DNA from: Tistrella mobilis
GTDB lineage: Bacteria; Pseudomonadota; Alphaproteobacteria; Tistrellales; Tistrellaceae
DNA: 64,000 nt
Assembly (NCBI RefSeq): GCF_041468085.1
Contig: NZ_CP121017.1
Coordinates: 1,715,501 to 1,779,500 of the forward strand
Direction: 5' to 3'
Shown: positions 1 to 14,521 of the stretch, in pieces
Position numbering within the stretch: position 1 is the stretch's first letter
Layout: each line of letters opens with the position of its first letter
Notes under the pieces: model-generated
What the model saw: only the letters and a program-made list of their open reading frames with translations
Databases searched by the model: none
What the model was told of the DNA's origin: nothing
Made by a program: the position numbers and the translations under genes

Positions 1-1
1 G

Positions 2-1186
2 CAGAAGATGCAGGCCGTGGGCCAGTTGGCCGGTGGCGTCGCCCACGATTTCAACAACCTGCTGACGGCCATGATCGGCTTCTGCGACCTGTTGCTGATG
101 CGCCATCCGCCGGGTGACGCGTCTTTTGCCGACGTCATGCAGATCAAGCAGAATGCCAATCGCGCGGCCAATCTGGTCCGCCAGCTGCTCGCCTTCTCGC
201 GCCAGCAGACCCTGCAACCGCGGGTGCTGGACATCACCGACGTGCTGGCCGAACTCACCCATCTGCTCCGCCGGCTGCTGGGTGAGGCGATCATGCTCGA
301 CGTCCATCACGGTCGCGATCTGGCGCCCGTCCGGGTGGATCAGGGGCAGCTGGAACAGGTGATCATCAACCTGGCCGTCAATGCCCGCGACGCGATGCCG
401 AGCGGCGGACAGCTGTCGGTCGCAACCCGCAATTTCGCGAGCGAGGATACGCTGGCGATGGATCGCGACTGGATGATGGCCGGCGGGCGCGAACGGGTGC
501 CGACCGGCGATTATGTGATGGTCGAACTGCGCGATACCGGCTCGGGCATTCCGCGCGACATCCTGCCCAAGATCTTCGAGCCCTTCTTCACCACCAAGGC
601 GGCCGGGCAGGGCACCGGGCTCGGCCTCGCCACCGCCTATGGCATCATCCGCCAGACCGGTGGCTTCCTGTTCGTGCGCAGCGAACCCGGTCGTGGCACC
701 GCCTTCCGCATTCTGCTGCCCCGCCATACCGAGGTGGAGACTTCAGGGCTCGAAATCGACCTCGCCCCCGAAGTGGCACCGCCACGCAAATCCGAAATTG
801 CCGGCTCCGGCGGCCGGGTGCTGTTCGTCGAGGACGAGGATCCGGTACGGGCCTTCGCTGCAAGGGCCTTGCGCCAGCGTGGCTTCACCGTCGAAGAGGC
901 CGAAAGCGCCGATGTGGCGGCGGCCCGGCTCGATGAACTGGTCCAGGCCGGCATCGACGTGCTGGTCACCGACGTGGTCATGCCGGGTATGGATGGGCCG
1001 GCGCTGGCGGAGAAGGTGCGCGAGAAGGTGCCCGGCGTCTCGATCGTCTTCATCTCGGGCTATGCCGAAGACACCTTCCGCCGCCGGCTTGGCGACGACC
1101 CAAACGTCCGCTTCCTGCCCAAACCCTTCAATCTGAAGCAGCTGGTCCAGACGGTGCGTGACGCAATGGACGACGCCACCGGCTGA
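2..1186 (+). CDS. cckA: Cell-cycle hybrid histidine kinase CckA, C-terminal part (5' end outside window)
   Basis: The gene is open at the left edge, so only about 394 residues are visible. They contain, in order, a HisKA dimerisation helix with the phospho-acceptor motif [13 protein letters not shown], an HATPase domain with DTGSGIP, EPFFTTK and GTGLGLA boxes, and a C-terminal receiver domain whose acceptor aspartate lies in [11 protein letters not shown] near base 971. In alphaproteobacteria CckA is the membrane kinase/phosphatase that feeds CtrA through ChpT. The kinase-plus-receiver layout and the position just ahead of recA and alaS, an order known from this class, support cckA. The PAS and membrane segments expected upstream cannot be checked here. 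Confidence 0.85.
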   Translation, partial: QKMQAVGQLAGGVAHDFNNLLTAMIGFCDLLLMRHPPGDASFADVMQIKQNANRAANLVRQLLAFSRQQTLQPRVLDITDVLAELTHLLRRLLGEAIMLDVHHGRDLAPVRVDQGQLEQVIINLAVNARDAMPSGGQLSVATRNFASEDTLAMDRDWMMAGGRERVPTGDYVMVELRDTGSGIPRDILPKIFEPFFTTKAAGQGTGLGLATAYGIIRQTGGFLFVRSEPGRGTAFRILLPRHTEVETSGLEIDLAPEVAPPRKSEIAGSGGRVLFVEDEDPVRAFAARALRQRGFTVEEAESADVAAARLDELVQAGIDVLVTDVVMPGMDGPALAEKVREKVPGVSIVFISGYAEDTFRRRLGDDPNVRFLPKPFNLKQLVQTVRDAMDDATG

Positions 1187-1201
1187 CGGCGCCGAAAACG
1201 T

Positions 1202-1240
1202 CATCGCCCGCCCTGTCCGGGGGCGACAGGGCGGGCGATG
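1202..1240. terminator. 16-bp perfect hairpin between convergent genes
   Basis: Bases 1202-1217 (CATCGCCCGCCCTGTC) pair perfectly with 1225-1240 around a 7-base loop. It sits 15 bases after the cckA stop and about 100 bases before the 3' end of the opposing gene. There is no T tract, so the mechanism is uncertain. Bases 1241-1339 hold nothing else recognised. Confidence 0.7.
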
Positions 1241-1339
1241 CACCATGAATGCGACGCCGGGGCCTGGACGGGGCCGCGGGGAGGGGACGGGATGCGCGGC
1301 GCATCGGGCCCCGGCGCCTGCTGGCGGCAGGGGGCGACG

Positions 1340-1825
1340 TCACGTCGCGCGGGTACGCCGCCAGGTCTCTTCGAAGCCGTTCCAAGCCATCAGGAACTGT
1401 TCCTTCCGATCTTCGAACTGGCGGTCGGGCGCCGCCTGAAGCCTCTGATAGGTCTCTGTCACCTGCTGCCAGGATTTCGTCAGATCCGTCCGGGCACGGG
1501 TGGCACCATAATCGTCCTGAAGCTGAAGCTCGCGAACCCGCATCGCAACCTCGGCATCCCAGCGCTGGATCTCGGCGCTTACGGCCTGCTCGAAGCGGAT
1601 GCGCTCCTGGGCATCGCTCGGCAGGTCGCGGCTGAGCGGCGCGGACTGGCCGGCAAGCGGATCGGTGTCGGGTGTCGCTTCCAGGGTCTGCGAATCGATC
1701 GGGTCCGGGCGGTCCATCAGTTCCTGACCGATGGCGGGTGTCATGGTCGCGACCGCGCCGGCGCAGGCGATCGCAAGCGCCATGGCGAGCAGGCTGTCCA
1801 TCCGCTTGATGGTGCTGTCGGTCAT
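1340..1825 (-). CDS. Small exported hypothetical protein
   Basis: The 161-residue product starts at MTDSTIKRMDS; this ATG has a GGAGGG ribosome site 7 bases upstream, whereas the longer open frame has none. The N-terminus carries a basic stretch and a hydrophobic core (LLAMALAIACAGAVATM) followed by an Ala-rich site, consistent with a Sec signal peptide and periplasmic location. The mature part is charged, Gln/Arg-rich and probably helical (repeated ELQLQD, QQVTETYQRLQ type segments). No family was recognised. It lies divergently from recA, across a 349-base gap that carries the recA SOS promoter. Confidence 0.6.
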   Translation of the reverse strand: MTDSTIKRMDSLLAMALAIACAGAVATMTPAIGQELMDRPDPIDSQTLEATPDTDPLAGQSAPLSRDLPSDAQERIRFEQAVSAEIQRWDAEVAMRVRELQLQDDYGATRARTDLTKSWQQVTETYQRLQAAPDRQFEDRKEQFLMAWNGFEETWRRTRAT

Positions 1826-2085
1826 TACACGACCCTCCGTGACGAGGTCCGGCCTCCCGGGTGAGAGGCACGCGGTAGCCAAACTGTTGTGTCGGGGCAG
1901 TTCGCGGTCCCTCGACCGGCACCGATCCTCTGCTGGCGCCACGGCGAACCACCCCTCGACCAGGATCATGCCTTCGGGGCGGGGCCGGCGGACACGGACA
2001 AAGCTGTGACAGAAGCGGGGCGGCGCTTGTCACGCCGTGACCCGGCGATTTTTCGCGGCCCTGGTCGTCCCGCCCGACAGGGGGC

Positions 2086-2114
2086 TTGCAAGCCGGAACA
2101 AAAAGAGTACATAG
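2086..2114 (+). promoter_or_regulatory. recA promoter with LexA (SOS) box
   Basis: The sequence GAACAAAAAGAGTAC at 2096-2110 matches the alphaproteobacterial LexA consensus GAAC-N7-GTAC exactly. It overlaps a plausible -35 TTGCAA (2086-2091) and -10 TACATA (2108-2113) with 16-base spacing, so LexA would block RNA polymerase. It is about 65 bases ahead of the recA start. The rest of the 1826-2174 gap shows no gene. Confidence 0.88.
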
Positions 2115-2174
2115 TGATTGCGGGCGGCGGTGCTTGCATCGGGTGACCGCCTGTGGAACAAGAGGGGCGTGGCC

Positions 2175-3269
<1,095 letters not shown>

Positions 3270-3283
3270 GCCCTTCCGGGGGC

Positions 3284-3310
3284 GGCGTGATCACCGAGGG
3301 TGGTCACGCC
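3284..3310 (+). terminator. Hairpin after recA
   Basis: GGCGTGATCACC (3284-3295) pairs with GGTGGTCACGCC (3299-3310) around a GAG loop, with one G-T type mismatch. It is 14 bases after the recA stop. No T tract follows, so it may be a weak or factor-dependent terminator. Confidence 0.5.
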
Positions 3311-3584
3311 CTGAACGCTCGCGTGGACAATGGCGGGCGGCACGGGTAAAACGTCCGAACCCTGGGAGCGGCTGAACCTGAATGGCCGGGCCTCCGGGTG
3401 GGCCGGCGATGGGCGGGGATCGATACATCCCCGGACGTCGCCTGCACCGCCTGCGGGGCTCGTTGCCGTTGAGGCCACAGGGGCTGTTGAAGCCAGGGGC
3501 GCAGATGGCCGGAAACAATCCGGCCCGGCCCCCCGTTCCGTCGATCTTCACCTGCGTTTGCAACACGGGATGGCGTTTTACACC
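3311..3584 (+). other. alaS leader, no gene seen
   Basis: This 274-base stretch separates recA from alaS. An open frame in phase with alaS runs through it but its composition (Gly/Pro/Arg-rich) and the family's usual N-terminus argue against coding. No T-box, which would be unusual in this class, and no clear promoter was identified. Confidence 0.4.
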
Positions 3585-6239
<2,655 letters not shown>

Positions 6240-6266
6240 GCGTCATTCGGTTCTATCATGCACCAG

Positions 6267-6294
6267 GGGGCGGCAGGTGATGACCTGCCGCCCC
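6267..6294. terminator. Bidirectional terminator hairpin
   Basis: GGGGCGGCAGGT (6267-6278) pairs perfectly with ACCTGCCGCCCC (6283-6294) around GATG, followed by TTCTGC. It separates alaS from the convergent gene ending at 6309. Confidence 0.75.
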
Positions 6295-6308
6295 TTCTGC
6301 ATCCGGCA

Positions 6309-7454
6309 TCATCCCTTGCTGGTGTGATTGCCCTCGGCGACCCAGATGGTGTTGCCCCAGTCGCTTTCGTTGCGCACCGCGCTGAACAGGCCGTTATTGC
6401 CGTACTGGTCGTAGATCGTGAACCGGGTCTCGTAGTACCAGTTGTCGTAGCCCGAGTTATAGCTGCTGCTGTGCAGCCGGGTCAGACAAACGGCATTGCG
6501 GCGCTGATTGTAGCGGATGTTGATGCCGATCTGGGAAATATAGGCGGTGCTTTCCGGACCGAACTGCCAGATATAGTGCCAGTTCGGGTGTTTGTCCTTT
6601 GAGATGATTGACCAGTTCGACGGACCGCTCGGCGCACCGCTGATATCCGAACGGATGATATAGCAGCCCTGCTCGGTGATGGTGAAATAGTAGTTGTCCT
6701 GGTCCCAGTCCTTGCCGTTGGCCGTATCTTCACGGTCGAGCCTGGTGTTGCTCGAATTGTAGAAGATCGGCGTCAGGGCACGGAGGTAGACGCTGTTCTT
6801 GAAGTTGCCGGCCGGCGCATTGAAATGCTGGTCGGCATTCAGCGCATAACCGCCATCCGGCAGGGTGATCCGGCTGCCGATGGTGATTGCACGTGACCGG
6901 GCATCGGTCGCGCAGGTCACATAATAGGTCGTGACCTCCTGAACGAATTGGGCAAAGCGCGCCGCCGCGCTCTGGCCTTCGGGCAGGGTGTGGAACTGGT
7001 TGGCCGACGTCCCGTAACCCCAGCCGGACGGCAGGGACTGGGCGGTGGTGTAGTCGAGCAGCGTGATGCTGGTCCGGGCCAGTACGGCGGCACTCAGCGG
7101 CACCACGGTGCCGTTCACGTCGATCGGCGTGAAGTAGACCCGCACGCCGATCTGGTTCAGGCCGTTGCCGTAGATGGAACCAGAGGTGGCCCCGGTTTCG
7201 AACACGATGCGGAAATCGGACAGGCCGCTCCAGGCATGATGCCAGTCGGCGTTGTTCTCACCCCAGGCTGGATAGTAGCGGCCCTGGCTGCTGCCGTTGA
7301 ACTGGGCGATCATGAAGTCGCCGGTGGTGTAGATGTTGTTGTTGTCGGCATCGGACTGGCGGACGATGAAGATATCACCCTGCTGGGCGTCATCACCCCA
7401 GACCTTTGGATTATCGTATGTACCGCTGGCGGCTTGTCTCTGCACGGCGTCCAT
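6309..7454 (-). CDS. Unrecognised 381-residue protein paired with RHS protein
   Basis: I place the start at MDAVQRQAAS (7454), which has a GGGAG site 8 bases upstream; an ATG at 7475 lacks one. The protein has no signal peptide or membrane segment and is rich in Asn, Tyr, Trp and Ser. Two halves look loosely related: an N-terminal block with ADWHHAWSG followed by NQIGVRVYF, and a C-terminal block with PNWHYIWQF followed by SQIGINIRY, so it may be a duplicated beta-sandwich fold. It starts 48 bases after the stop of the RHS gene on the same strand and is probably co-transcribed. It might be a binding partner, immunity factor or secreted lectin-like protein; no function can be assigned from sequence. 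Confidence 0.7.
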   Translation of the reverse strand: MDAVQRQAASGTYDNPKVWGDDAQQGDIFIVRQSDADNNNIYTTGDFMIAQFNGSSQGRYYPAWGENNADWHHAWSGLSDFRIVFETGATSGSIYGNGLNQIGVRVYFTPIDVNGTVVPLSAAVLARTSITLLDYTTAQSLPSGWGYGTSANQFHTLPEGQSAAARFAQFVQEVTTYYVTCATDARSRAITIGSRITLPDGGYALNADQHFNAPAGNFKNSVYLRALTPIFYNSSNTRLDREDTANGKDWDQDNYYFTITEQGCYIIRSDISGAPSGPSNWSIISKDKHPNWHYIWQFGPESTAYISQIGINIRYNQRRNAVCLTRLHSSSYNSGYDNWYYETRFTIYDQYGNNGLFSAVRNESDWGNTIWVAEGNHTSKG

Positions 7455-7502
7455 CTGGCGGTCTCCCTTTGACATGCGGGTGGGTCGGCGGAGGAGAGGC
7501 GG

Positions 7503-10500
7503 TTACCTGTAGCCGGTATCTGGAACCCGGCGGCGGATGCTGCGCGGGCTGAGTGGCGGGTCGCCGGTGGGCGCACCGACGGTGAAGGTCAGCCGGTCGG
7601 CATTGGTCTCGGTCAGAGGCGTGCCACGGCTCGGGACCTCGACCCGTCCGCTCGGCGATGTTGCGGTCACGTTGTAGAGCCGCCCCTGGTTGTCGGCGGC
7701 GAAGAACCTGTCGTGAAGCGGTTGTGCGCCGATCTGATTGTCCTGCCGGAAGCGCTGCACGACGTCGAAGCGCTCGCGCATGCCCTGACTCGGGTTCCAG
7801 TCGCCGATGGTGGTGGTGACGTAGCGGGTGGATGTCACGTGATCGGCGGTGTCGATGCCGACGGCGGCACGGCCGACGTCGTTGGCGGCCGGGGACAGAT
7901 GCGGATAGTTGCTGGCGCGGGCGGTTTCGCCCCGGCCAAGCTGAGCGGGGGCGCCGTTGTCGAACCGGCTGCGGGGGGCGACGACCCCGGATTCCGACGT
8001 CACCAGGCTTCGGCCTTCGCTGGCGGCTTCCCAGGGTCTGCGGGCCGCCGGGGCTTCTGCTGCCCAGGCGCGTGCCGCCCTGGGAGCGCCGCGGCCGCTC
8101 AACCCCTCGCGCTGGATGGTCGCGACGCGCTCCGACAGTTCCGACAGGCTGTTGCCGACACGGCGGCCGACGGTGCTGCCCAGTTTCGCCAGCCCCTCCA
8201 TCGCCCCCGGGGCGCCGAGGCCCATCGACACCCAGCCCAGAATGGCGGAGGCCTGAGGCGCGGCCTCTTCCAGGGCGCCGCTGACGATGCCGGTGATGTC
8301 GGCGGCCAGGCCCAGCCCGCCGATCACGCCCACTGCCGAGGCACCGGCACTGATCCCGGCGATCACGCCCTCTGCCGCAATCACTGGTGCCGCCGCCATG
8401 CCGAAGGTGACGACCGTCGCGATGATGCCGAGGATGCCGAGGCCGATGCCGATCCAGGCACTCACGCTCAGATGCCCGGTCGGATCGGCCAGATTGATGG
8501 GGTCGCCGGCGCAATAGGCGTAGCGGTTGATGCCGCCCGGGCCGAAGGGGCTCCAGGAATCCGGGGTGGTGAAGCGCATCAGCACCGGGTCATAGGCCCG
8601 GTAGCCATTGCCCAGATGGATCATGCCCGTGGCCGGATCCTGCCGCTCGGCATCGAATCCATTGGGCACCGATTTTGAAACCGGTCTGAAGCCATAGGGC
8701 GTGTAAGCGAAGCTGCCGATACCGGCTGCAAGCAGCACGCTCCCCTTGCCGTCGGTGCCATAGAGCGCCGTGGCGGCTCCGGTCCCGTCGCGGCGCTGGC
8801 CGAGGGCAAGCCCCGCGAGGCTGGGGAAGCGCAGCGTGCTGCCGGTTTCGATCTGGTTTGCAAGCAGGCTGCCGCGGTAGTGGAGTTCGTCGTTGCCACC
8901 CCCGTTCAGGCCCTGAAGGATCAGCCGGTCGGTGGCATCATAGCCATAGCTTGCCGTCGTGCCGCCATCGACCGTGATCAGCCGGCCGAGCGGGTCGTAG
9001 CCCAGGCGCCGCCCCGCGCCGTCCAGGATCATCCGGCCGGCGCCGTCATAGGCGAGGTCGATGCGGGCGGGGTAGCCCGGATGGGTATGGGTCACCCGCA
9101 CCAGCCGGCTCGGATCGGTCGTGTCATAGGTGAAGACGGCGGTGTCGGTGCCGTCGGTAAGCGTGGTGGTGCAGCCGACCACATTACCGAGCGCGTCATA
9201 GCTGAGAGCAAGGGCTGAAATCGCGCGCCCCGAGCCATCGACCGGCGGCTGGCTGCCGGCACAGCTGTAACTGGTCAGCCGGTTGCGGCTGTCGTAGCCG
9301 AAGTTCTCCTGCCTGAGGACGGTGCCACCCTCGCGGGTGGTCCGGTTCTGAATCTGGCCGTTCGGCCGCCAGCTCTGCGACATCGACAGGCTGGCCGCCC
9401 CCGATATCTCGCGGCTGATCTCCAGCCCGAAGGCGTCGTAGCCGAGCGTGGTGGTGAGGCTGCGGCCGGTGGTGGGGTCGGTGGCGGTCCAGCTCGACGG
9501 CCGTCCGAAGCCGTCGTAACTGATGCTGGCAGTCAGGCCGGGATCGGTAATGCCGGTGTTGCGGCCGATCCCGTCATAGGCGAAGCGCTGGGTGGTGCCG
9601 CCGATATCGGTCCAGTGCTGCAGCCGACCCTGAAGCGAATGCAGATAAGAGGTGCTGCGCGTGGGGGCGTCGGGCGCCGTCCGGGTGGTTTCGCTTTTGA
9701 GCAGGCCCGAGGGATAGTAGGCAATGTCGCGCACGGCTCCGCCGGTCTGGGTGGCATTGGTCAGCAGGATGCCAGCCGGTGCATAGACATAGCTCTGGAC
9801 CATGCCGCCCGCACTGATCTGCGTACGGGAGAAGCCGAGCGCAGGTTCCCAGGTGAAGCTGGCGGTGACGCCGTCGGGGCGGTGCTCGCTTGCGGGAACC
9901 GGCCGGTTGCCTTCGTAGGTGAAGCTGGTGGTCTGGCCGCCGGTGGTCGTCTGTTGTTTGCGCCCGAGCCCGTCGAAGGTCTGCAGTCCGAGCGAGGTGC
10001 TGCCCACCCTGACCGCGGTGATCAGCGTGTCGTTGGAATCGGGCGCATAGTTTTTGGTGACCGCCGTTCCGTCGGGCAGAGTGGTGGCGATCACCCGGTC
10101 CCAGTCGTCATAGCTGTAGGCGGTGACCTGGCCGAGTTCGTCGGTGCGGCGGCGCAGCCGGCCGATGCCGTCATAGGCGCAGGTGATCGTGGCCAGGACC
10201 GTACCATCGGGCGCATGGCGCGTTGTCGTCGTCGGCAGACCCAGAAGATTGCAGGTGGTGACCTGCCACCCCTGGCCCGGGCCGATCAGGCCGGTCTGCG
10301 TCTGGAGGCTTACGGGATCATAGGCGCTGCGTTCCTGGTGACCGTCGGGCAGGGTGGTGACGTCGTTGCCACCCCAGTCGTCATAGGCGAAGCGGGTGGT
10401 GCCCGAGACGGTGGTCTGGCTGCCGCCGCCATCCGCTCGCAGCACGTCGAGATCGGTGGCCTCCGTCACCCGTCCCCAGGCGTCGTAGCTGCGCGAGGCA

Positions 10501-12503
10501 ATGGTGATCCAGCCCTGGAGGGCGCCGTCGGCATCTGCCATCTCGCGCCGGACTTCGCGACCGAGTGCATCGGTCCAGTAGCGGGTGCGGACGCCGCGGG
10601 GGTCGGTGACGATGGTTGCCGAGGTCTTCTGGCTGCCGCTCTGCAGTTCGTAGGCATAGCTCTGTACGGTCTCGAAAGCCGTGCCGGCGCTGGTCGTGCT
10701 CGTCAGGATCCGACCGATCCCGTCATAGCTGTAGCGGGTCTCGATACCCCAGGGATCGGTTTCGGAGATCAGCCGCGCGCCATAAGTCGTCTGTACCCGA
10801 CGGCGGGTGACCGTAAGGCCGTCATGCGTGGTGATGGTCGCCGTCTGAACCAGATCGCCGCCCTGGCGGGCGAAGGCGAAATCTGTCTGCCGGGTATAGG
10901 AGGCGGGGGTGCCGCCGGGAACGTGGATGGTCTCGGTCAGCCGCGACATCCGGCCGAATTCCGCGGACCGGGTATCGGTCACATAGGCGTAGGTGGCGCT
11001 GTGAAGCAGCCGTCCGTTGCGGGACAGGTCTTCGCCCGTCTTCATCACGGCGCTCGCGACCGGGCTTCCCGACACCACGCCCAGCGCATCATAGCTGTAG
11101 CTGGTGGTTTCGACGGGGGCATCGTAAGCCGTTGCGGGCGGCGTGACGGTGCAGGTCTTGGGAAAACGGACGAAACCGTTCGGATCCGGGGGGCATTTGC
11201 CCGCCTCGCCGCCGGCCGGGTAATAGATCCAGCTCGTGGTCGTGCCGTCGGGCGTCACCTGCAGGGTCATGTTCCCTGCGCTGTCGAATTCGGTCGTCGT
11301 GGTCTCGGTGCGTGACGACTGGCCGCCATTGCGGGCATAGGTCACGGTGCTGGATCGCGGCAGCTGGAATTGTGGCGGCTGATCCTTGAACTGGGTGCCG
11401 ATGCGCGCGTAATAGACGGTCTCGGTGGTCCGGGCGGCGGTACCCTGGCTGACGACTTCCCTGGTCATCAGGTGGAAGTTGTTGTAGGTCCGCTCAATGG
11501 TCATGGTCCGGTCGCCACAGACCGATGTCTCGCGGGACCAGTAAGTATAGCTTGTCAGGACATCGTAGAGATAATCCGAGTCCGGGCTCCAGCGGCCGCC
11601 GCTGGCCGAGGCGCCCAGGTAATTATTTGAGGAATAAGTGTAGGTCCGGCTGATCGCCGGCTGATTGCCCTGCGGGTACTGCGTATAGCTGTCGACCCGC
11701 GGCAGGGCCGGCAGGCCGGCACCCGAGGGGAAGGCAGCGGTGCCCGCCAGATAGGTCACTCGTTCGATCAGTCCGGTGGGAGACTGGAGTTCGGTCAGCA
11801 TCTGCCGGCCGCCGACCGGATTGTAGGTCAGGCCCCAGGCGAGGGCAGGGGTCTGGGAGGTATTCTCCACCCGGTTCAGAAAATTGCCCTGGAAGAAGAG
11901 GCGCAGCGTATAGCTGCCGGTCTGTCCCGGCCAGACGGTGAGCGTGCTGACCGAGGTGCCGTAGCTCGCCTGGAACAGGACCGTTGTCTCATCCCTCACT
12001 TCGGTGAGGCGGCGGGTGGTTCCCGACTGATCCCAGGTCAGATCGAGCCGCCGACCGGTCGGGCTGTAGATCCGGCTCGGCACCTTGATCGTGAAGGCAT
12101 CGTTGCGGAGTAACTCAACCTCGCCTGATTTATGGGTGATCTTGTAGTATCCGGCATAAGAACCGGTGGTGAGCTTTTCGAAGCGCACCGTGTCGAGCCG
12201 GTTCTGCTGAAGAGACACGCCATTCGTCGTCTCGTTGACCTTGAACTGGTCACCGGTCGACAGGATCAGCAGGCGTTGTCCGCTGTCATAGCGCGAGAGG
12301 CCCAGCGAAAAACCCTGTCCGATCCCCGGCGCCACCGCCCCCAGCGGGTCGTAGCGCAGGGCGAGATCGAGCGACGGACCCAGATTGGCATTCCCGATCA
12401 GCCGGGCGATCGGCAGGCTTACGCTGTAAAGCCCCGTCCGCGGGTCGACGCCGCTCTGCAGCGCGCTCGGGAAGTTGAAGGCTTGTGAGTAGAAATCGGC
12501 CAT
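7503..12503 (-). CDS. RHS/YD-repeat protein, Tc-toxin C-subunit-like
   Basis: A 1666-residue protein starting at MADFYSQAFNFPS (12503), 7 bases after GGGAGGAG. Most of the chain consists of YD-type repeats (for example FAYDDWGG, YSYDGIGR, FAYDGIGR) that build a hollow cage in known RHS and TcB/TcC proteins. The repeat-associated core near residues 1260-1343 contains GYRAYDPVLMRFTTPDSWSP, the INRYAYCAGDPIN segment and DPTGH, the pattern typical of TccC-like proteins. About 320 residues follow the core: a hydrophobic helical part (GIGLGILGIIATVVTFG) and a polar tail with no recognised toxin domain. No SpvB/TcB gene is nearby, so it is not a standard Tc complex. No signal peptide is visible. Confidence 0.88.
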   Translation of the reverse strand: MADFYSQAFNFPSALQSGVDPRTGLYSVSLPIARLIGNANLGPSLDLALRYDPLGAVAPGIGQGFSLGLSRYDSGQRLLILSTGDQFKVNETTNGVSLQQNRLDTVRFEKLTTGSYAGYYKITHKSGEVELLRNDAFTIKVPSRIYSPTGRRLDLTWDQSGTTRRLTEVRDETTVLFQASYGTSVSTLTVWPGQTGSYTLRLFFQGNFLNRVENTSQTPALAWGLTYNPVGGRQMLTELQSPTGLIERVTYLAGTAAFPSGAGLPALPRVDSYTQYPQGNQPAISRTYTYSSNNYLGASASGGRWSPDSDYLYDVLTSYTYWSRETSVCGDRTMTIERTYNNFHLMTREVVSQGTAARTTETVYYARIGTQFKDQPPQFQLPRSSTVTYARNGGQSSRTETTTTEFDSAGNMTLQVTPDGTTTSWIYYPAGGEAGKCPPDPNGFVRFPKTCTVTPPATAYDAPVETTSYSYDALGVVSGSPVASAVMKTGEDLSRNGRLLHSATYAYVTDTRSAEFGRMSRLTETIHVPGGTPASYTRQTDFAFARQGGDLVQTATITTHDGLTVTRRRVQTTYGARLISETDPWGIETRYSYDGIGRILTSTTSAGTAFETVQSYAYELQSGSQKTSATIVTDPRGVRTRYWTDALGREVRREMADADGALQGWITIASRSYDAWGRVTEATDLDVLRADGGGSQTTVSGTTRFAYDDWGGNDVTTLPDGHQERSAYDPVSLQTQTGLIGPGQGWQVTTCNLLGLPTTTTRHAPDGTVLATITCAYDGIGRLRRRTDELGQVTAYSYDDWDRVIATTLPDGTAVTKNYAPDSNDTLITAVRVGSTSLGLQTFDGLGRKQQTTTGGQTTSFTYEGNRPVPASEHRPDGVTASFTWEPALGFSRTQISAGGMVQSYVYAPAGILLTNATQTGGAVRDIAYYPSGLLKSETTRTAPDAPTRSTSYLHSLQGRLQHWTDIGGTTQRFAYDGIGRNTGITDPGLTASISYDGFGRPSSWTATDPTTGRSLTTTLGYDAFGLEISREISGAASLSMSQSWRPNGQIQNRTTREGGTVLRQENFGYDSRNRLTSYSCAGSQPPVDGSGRAISALALSYDALGNVVGCTTTLTDGTDTAVFTYDTTDPSRLVRVTHTHPGYPARIDLAYDGAGRMILDGAGRRLGYDPLGRLITVDGGTTASYGYDATDRLILQGLNGGGNDELHYRGSLLANQIETGSTLRFPSLAGLALGQRRDGTGAATALYGTDGKGSVLLAAGIGSFAYTPYGFRPVSKSVPNGFDAERQDPATGMIHLGNGYRAYDPVLMRFTTPDSWSPFGPGGINRYAYCAGDPINLADPTGHLSVSAWIGIGLGILGIIATVVTFGMAAAPVIAAEGVIAGISAGASAVGVIGGLGLAADITGIVSGALEEAAPQASAILGWVSMGLGAPGAMEGLAKLGSTVGRRVGNSLSELSERVATIQREGLSGRGAPRAARAWAAEAPAARRPWEAASEGRSLVTSESGVVAPRSRFDNGAPAQLGRGETARASNYPHLSPAANDVGRAAVGIDTADHVTSTRYVTTTIGDWNPSQGMRERFDVVQRFRQDNQIGAQPLHDRFFAADNQGRLYNVTATSPSGRVEVPSRGTPLTETNADRLTFTVGAPTGDPPLSPRSIRRRVPDTGYR

Positions 12504-12699
12504 GGGGCTCCTCCCGGGCCGACATGCAGCTGTCGGCCGCATTTTTCAGGCAAGTATGGGTAGATCGTCTATATGGTGTATTTATCAGAAATTTTATACT
12601 TATGGTAGAGGAATAATACCTTCAGAACATATTTTTGAAAAATAAGAAATCTAAAGTAGATAATCCGGATGTGACGACGGGATCCCGGAGCCGGCGGGA
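12504..12699 (-). promoter_or_regulatory. AT-rich leader of the RHS operon
   Basis: Bases about 12541-12668 are strikingly AT-rich against the GC-rich surroundings and hold no gene. They include the palindrome ATTTTTGAAAAAT (12631-12643). Such leaders often mark acquired genes silenced by nucleoid proteins; that part is inference. A single -10/-35 pair cannot be chosen with confidence. Confidence 0.5.
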
Positions 12700-13220
12700 T
12701 CAGTTCCAGTCGTCAGGCTCTGCCGTGGTGACCCTGAGCAGGCGAAGCCCGGCTTTCAGATAGGCCCCGAAGGCCCGCGGATGATCGGTGGTGTCGGTAT
12801 GAAGCACCACCTGCCCGGCACCGGCATCGAAGGCAAGGCGGAGCACGTGGTCGAGCAGGAAACCGCCCCAGCCGCGGCCCTGAGCGGCGGGAGTAAGACC
12901 GAAATGCACGATCTCCGCCGCGGGGGACGCGGGCGTCCCGTGGGCGAGGTCCAGTTCCACGAATCCCAGAACCGTACCGGCGGCATCCCGCGCGATCAGC
13001 ACCCGGCGGCCGGGACGATCCAGAATGGCTTGCAGCTGATCGCGCGTCAGTGTCAGGCGGCGGGACCAGCCATGGGGCCCGCCGACGGCGCGATAGGCGG
13101 CGAGATAGGTGTCGACGTCGCCATCGGCCCGGGCAAGATGCAGGTCGGCCGGCTGCGGGCGCGGCGGGTCCGCCGGCGCCTGATCTGTCCCGAACCAGCT
13201 GAAGATCACCCGCCCGGGGC

Positions 13221-13224
<4 letters not shown>
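12700..13224 (-). CDS. GNAT-family N-acetyltransferase
   Basis: The 174-residue product has the acetyl-CoA binding segment of the GNAT fold: VHFGLTPAAQGRGWGGFLL (Q/RxxGxG/A motif, here QGRGWG) following a central strand GFVELDLAHG. The substrate is unknown. The start ATG overlaps the stop of the upstream metallochaperone gene by four bases, so the two are translationally coupled and may act together, for example with the acetyltransferase as a client of the metal chaperone. That functional link is inference. Confidence 0.8.
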
Positions 13225-14381
<1,157 letters not shown>

Positions 14382-14521
14382 GGCGCGCCTCATCTGGAAG
14401 GGGGCACCAGAATAGGCAGGCCGGCGGCGGCCGTCGAGAACAGCCGTGTTTGCAGATGGCCTGCACGGTCGTAGTCTGCATCGGCCTTTCAGGGCTGCGC
14501 AGGCTGTACGGGGTTGAGACG

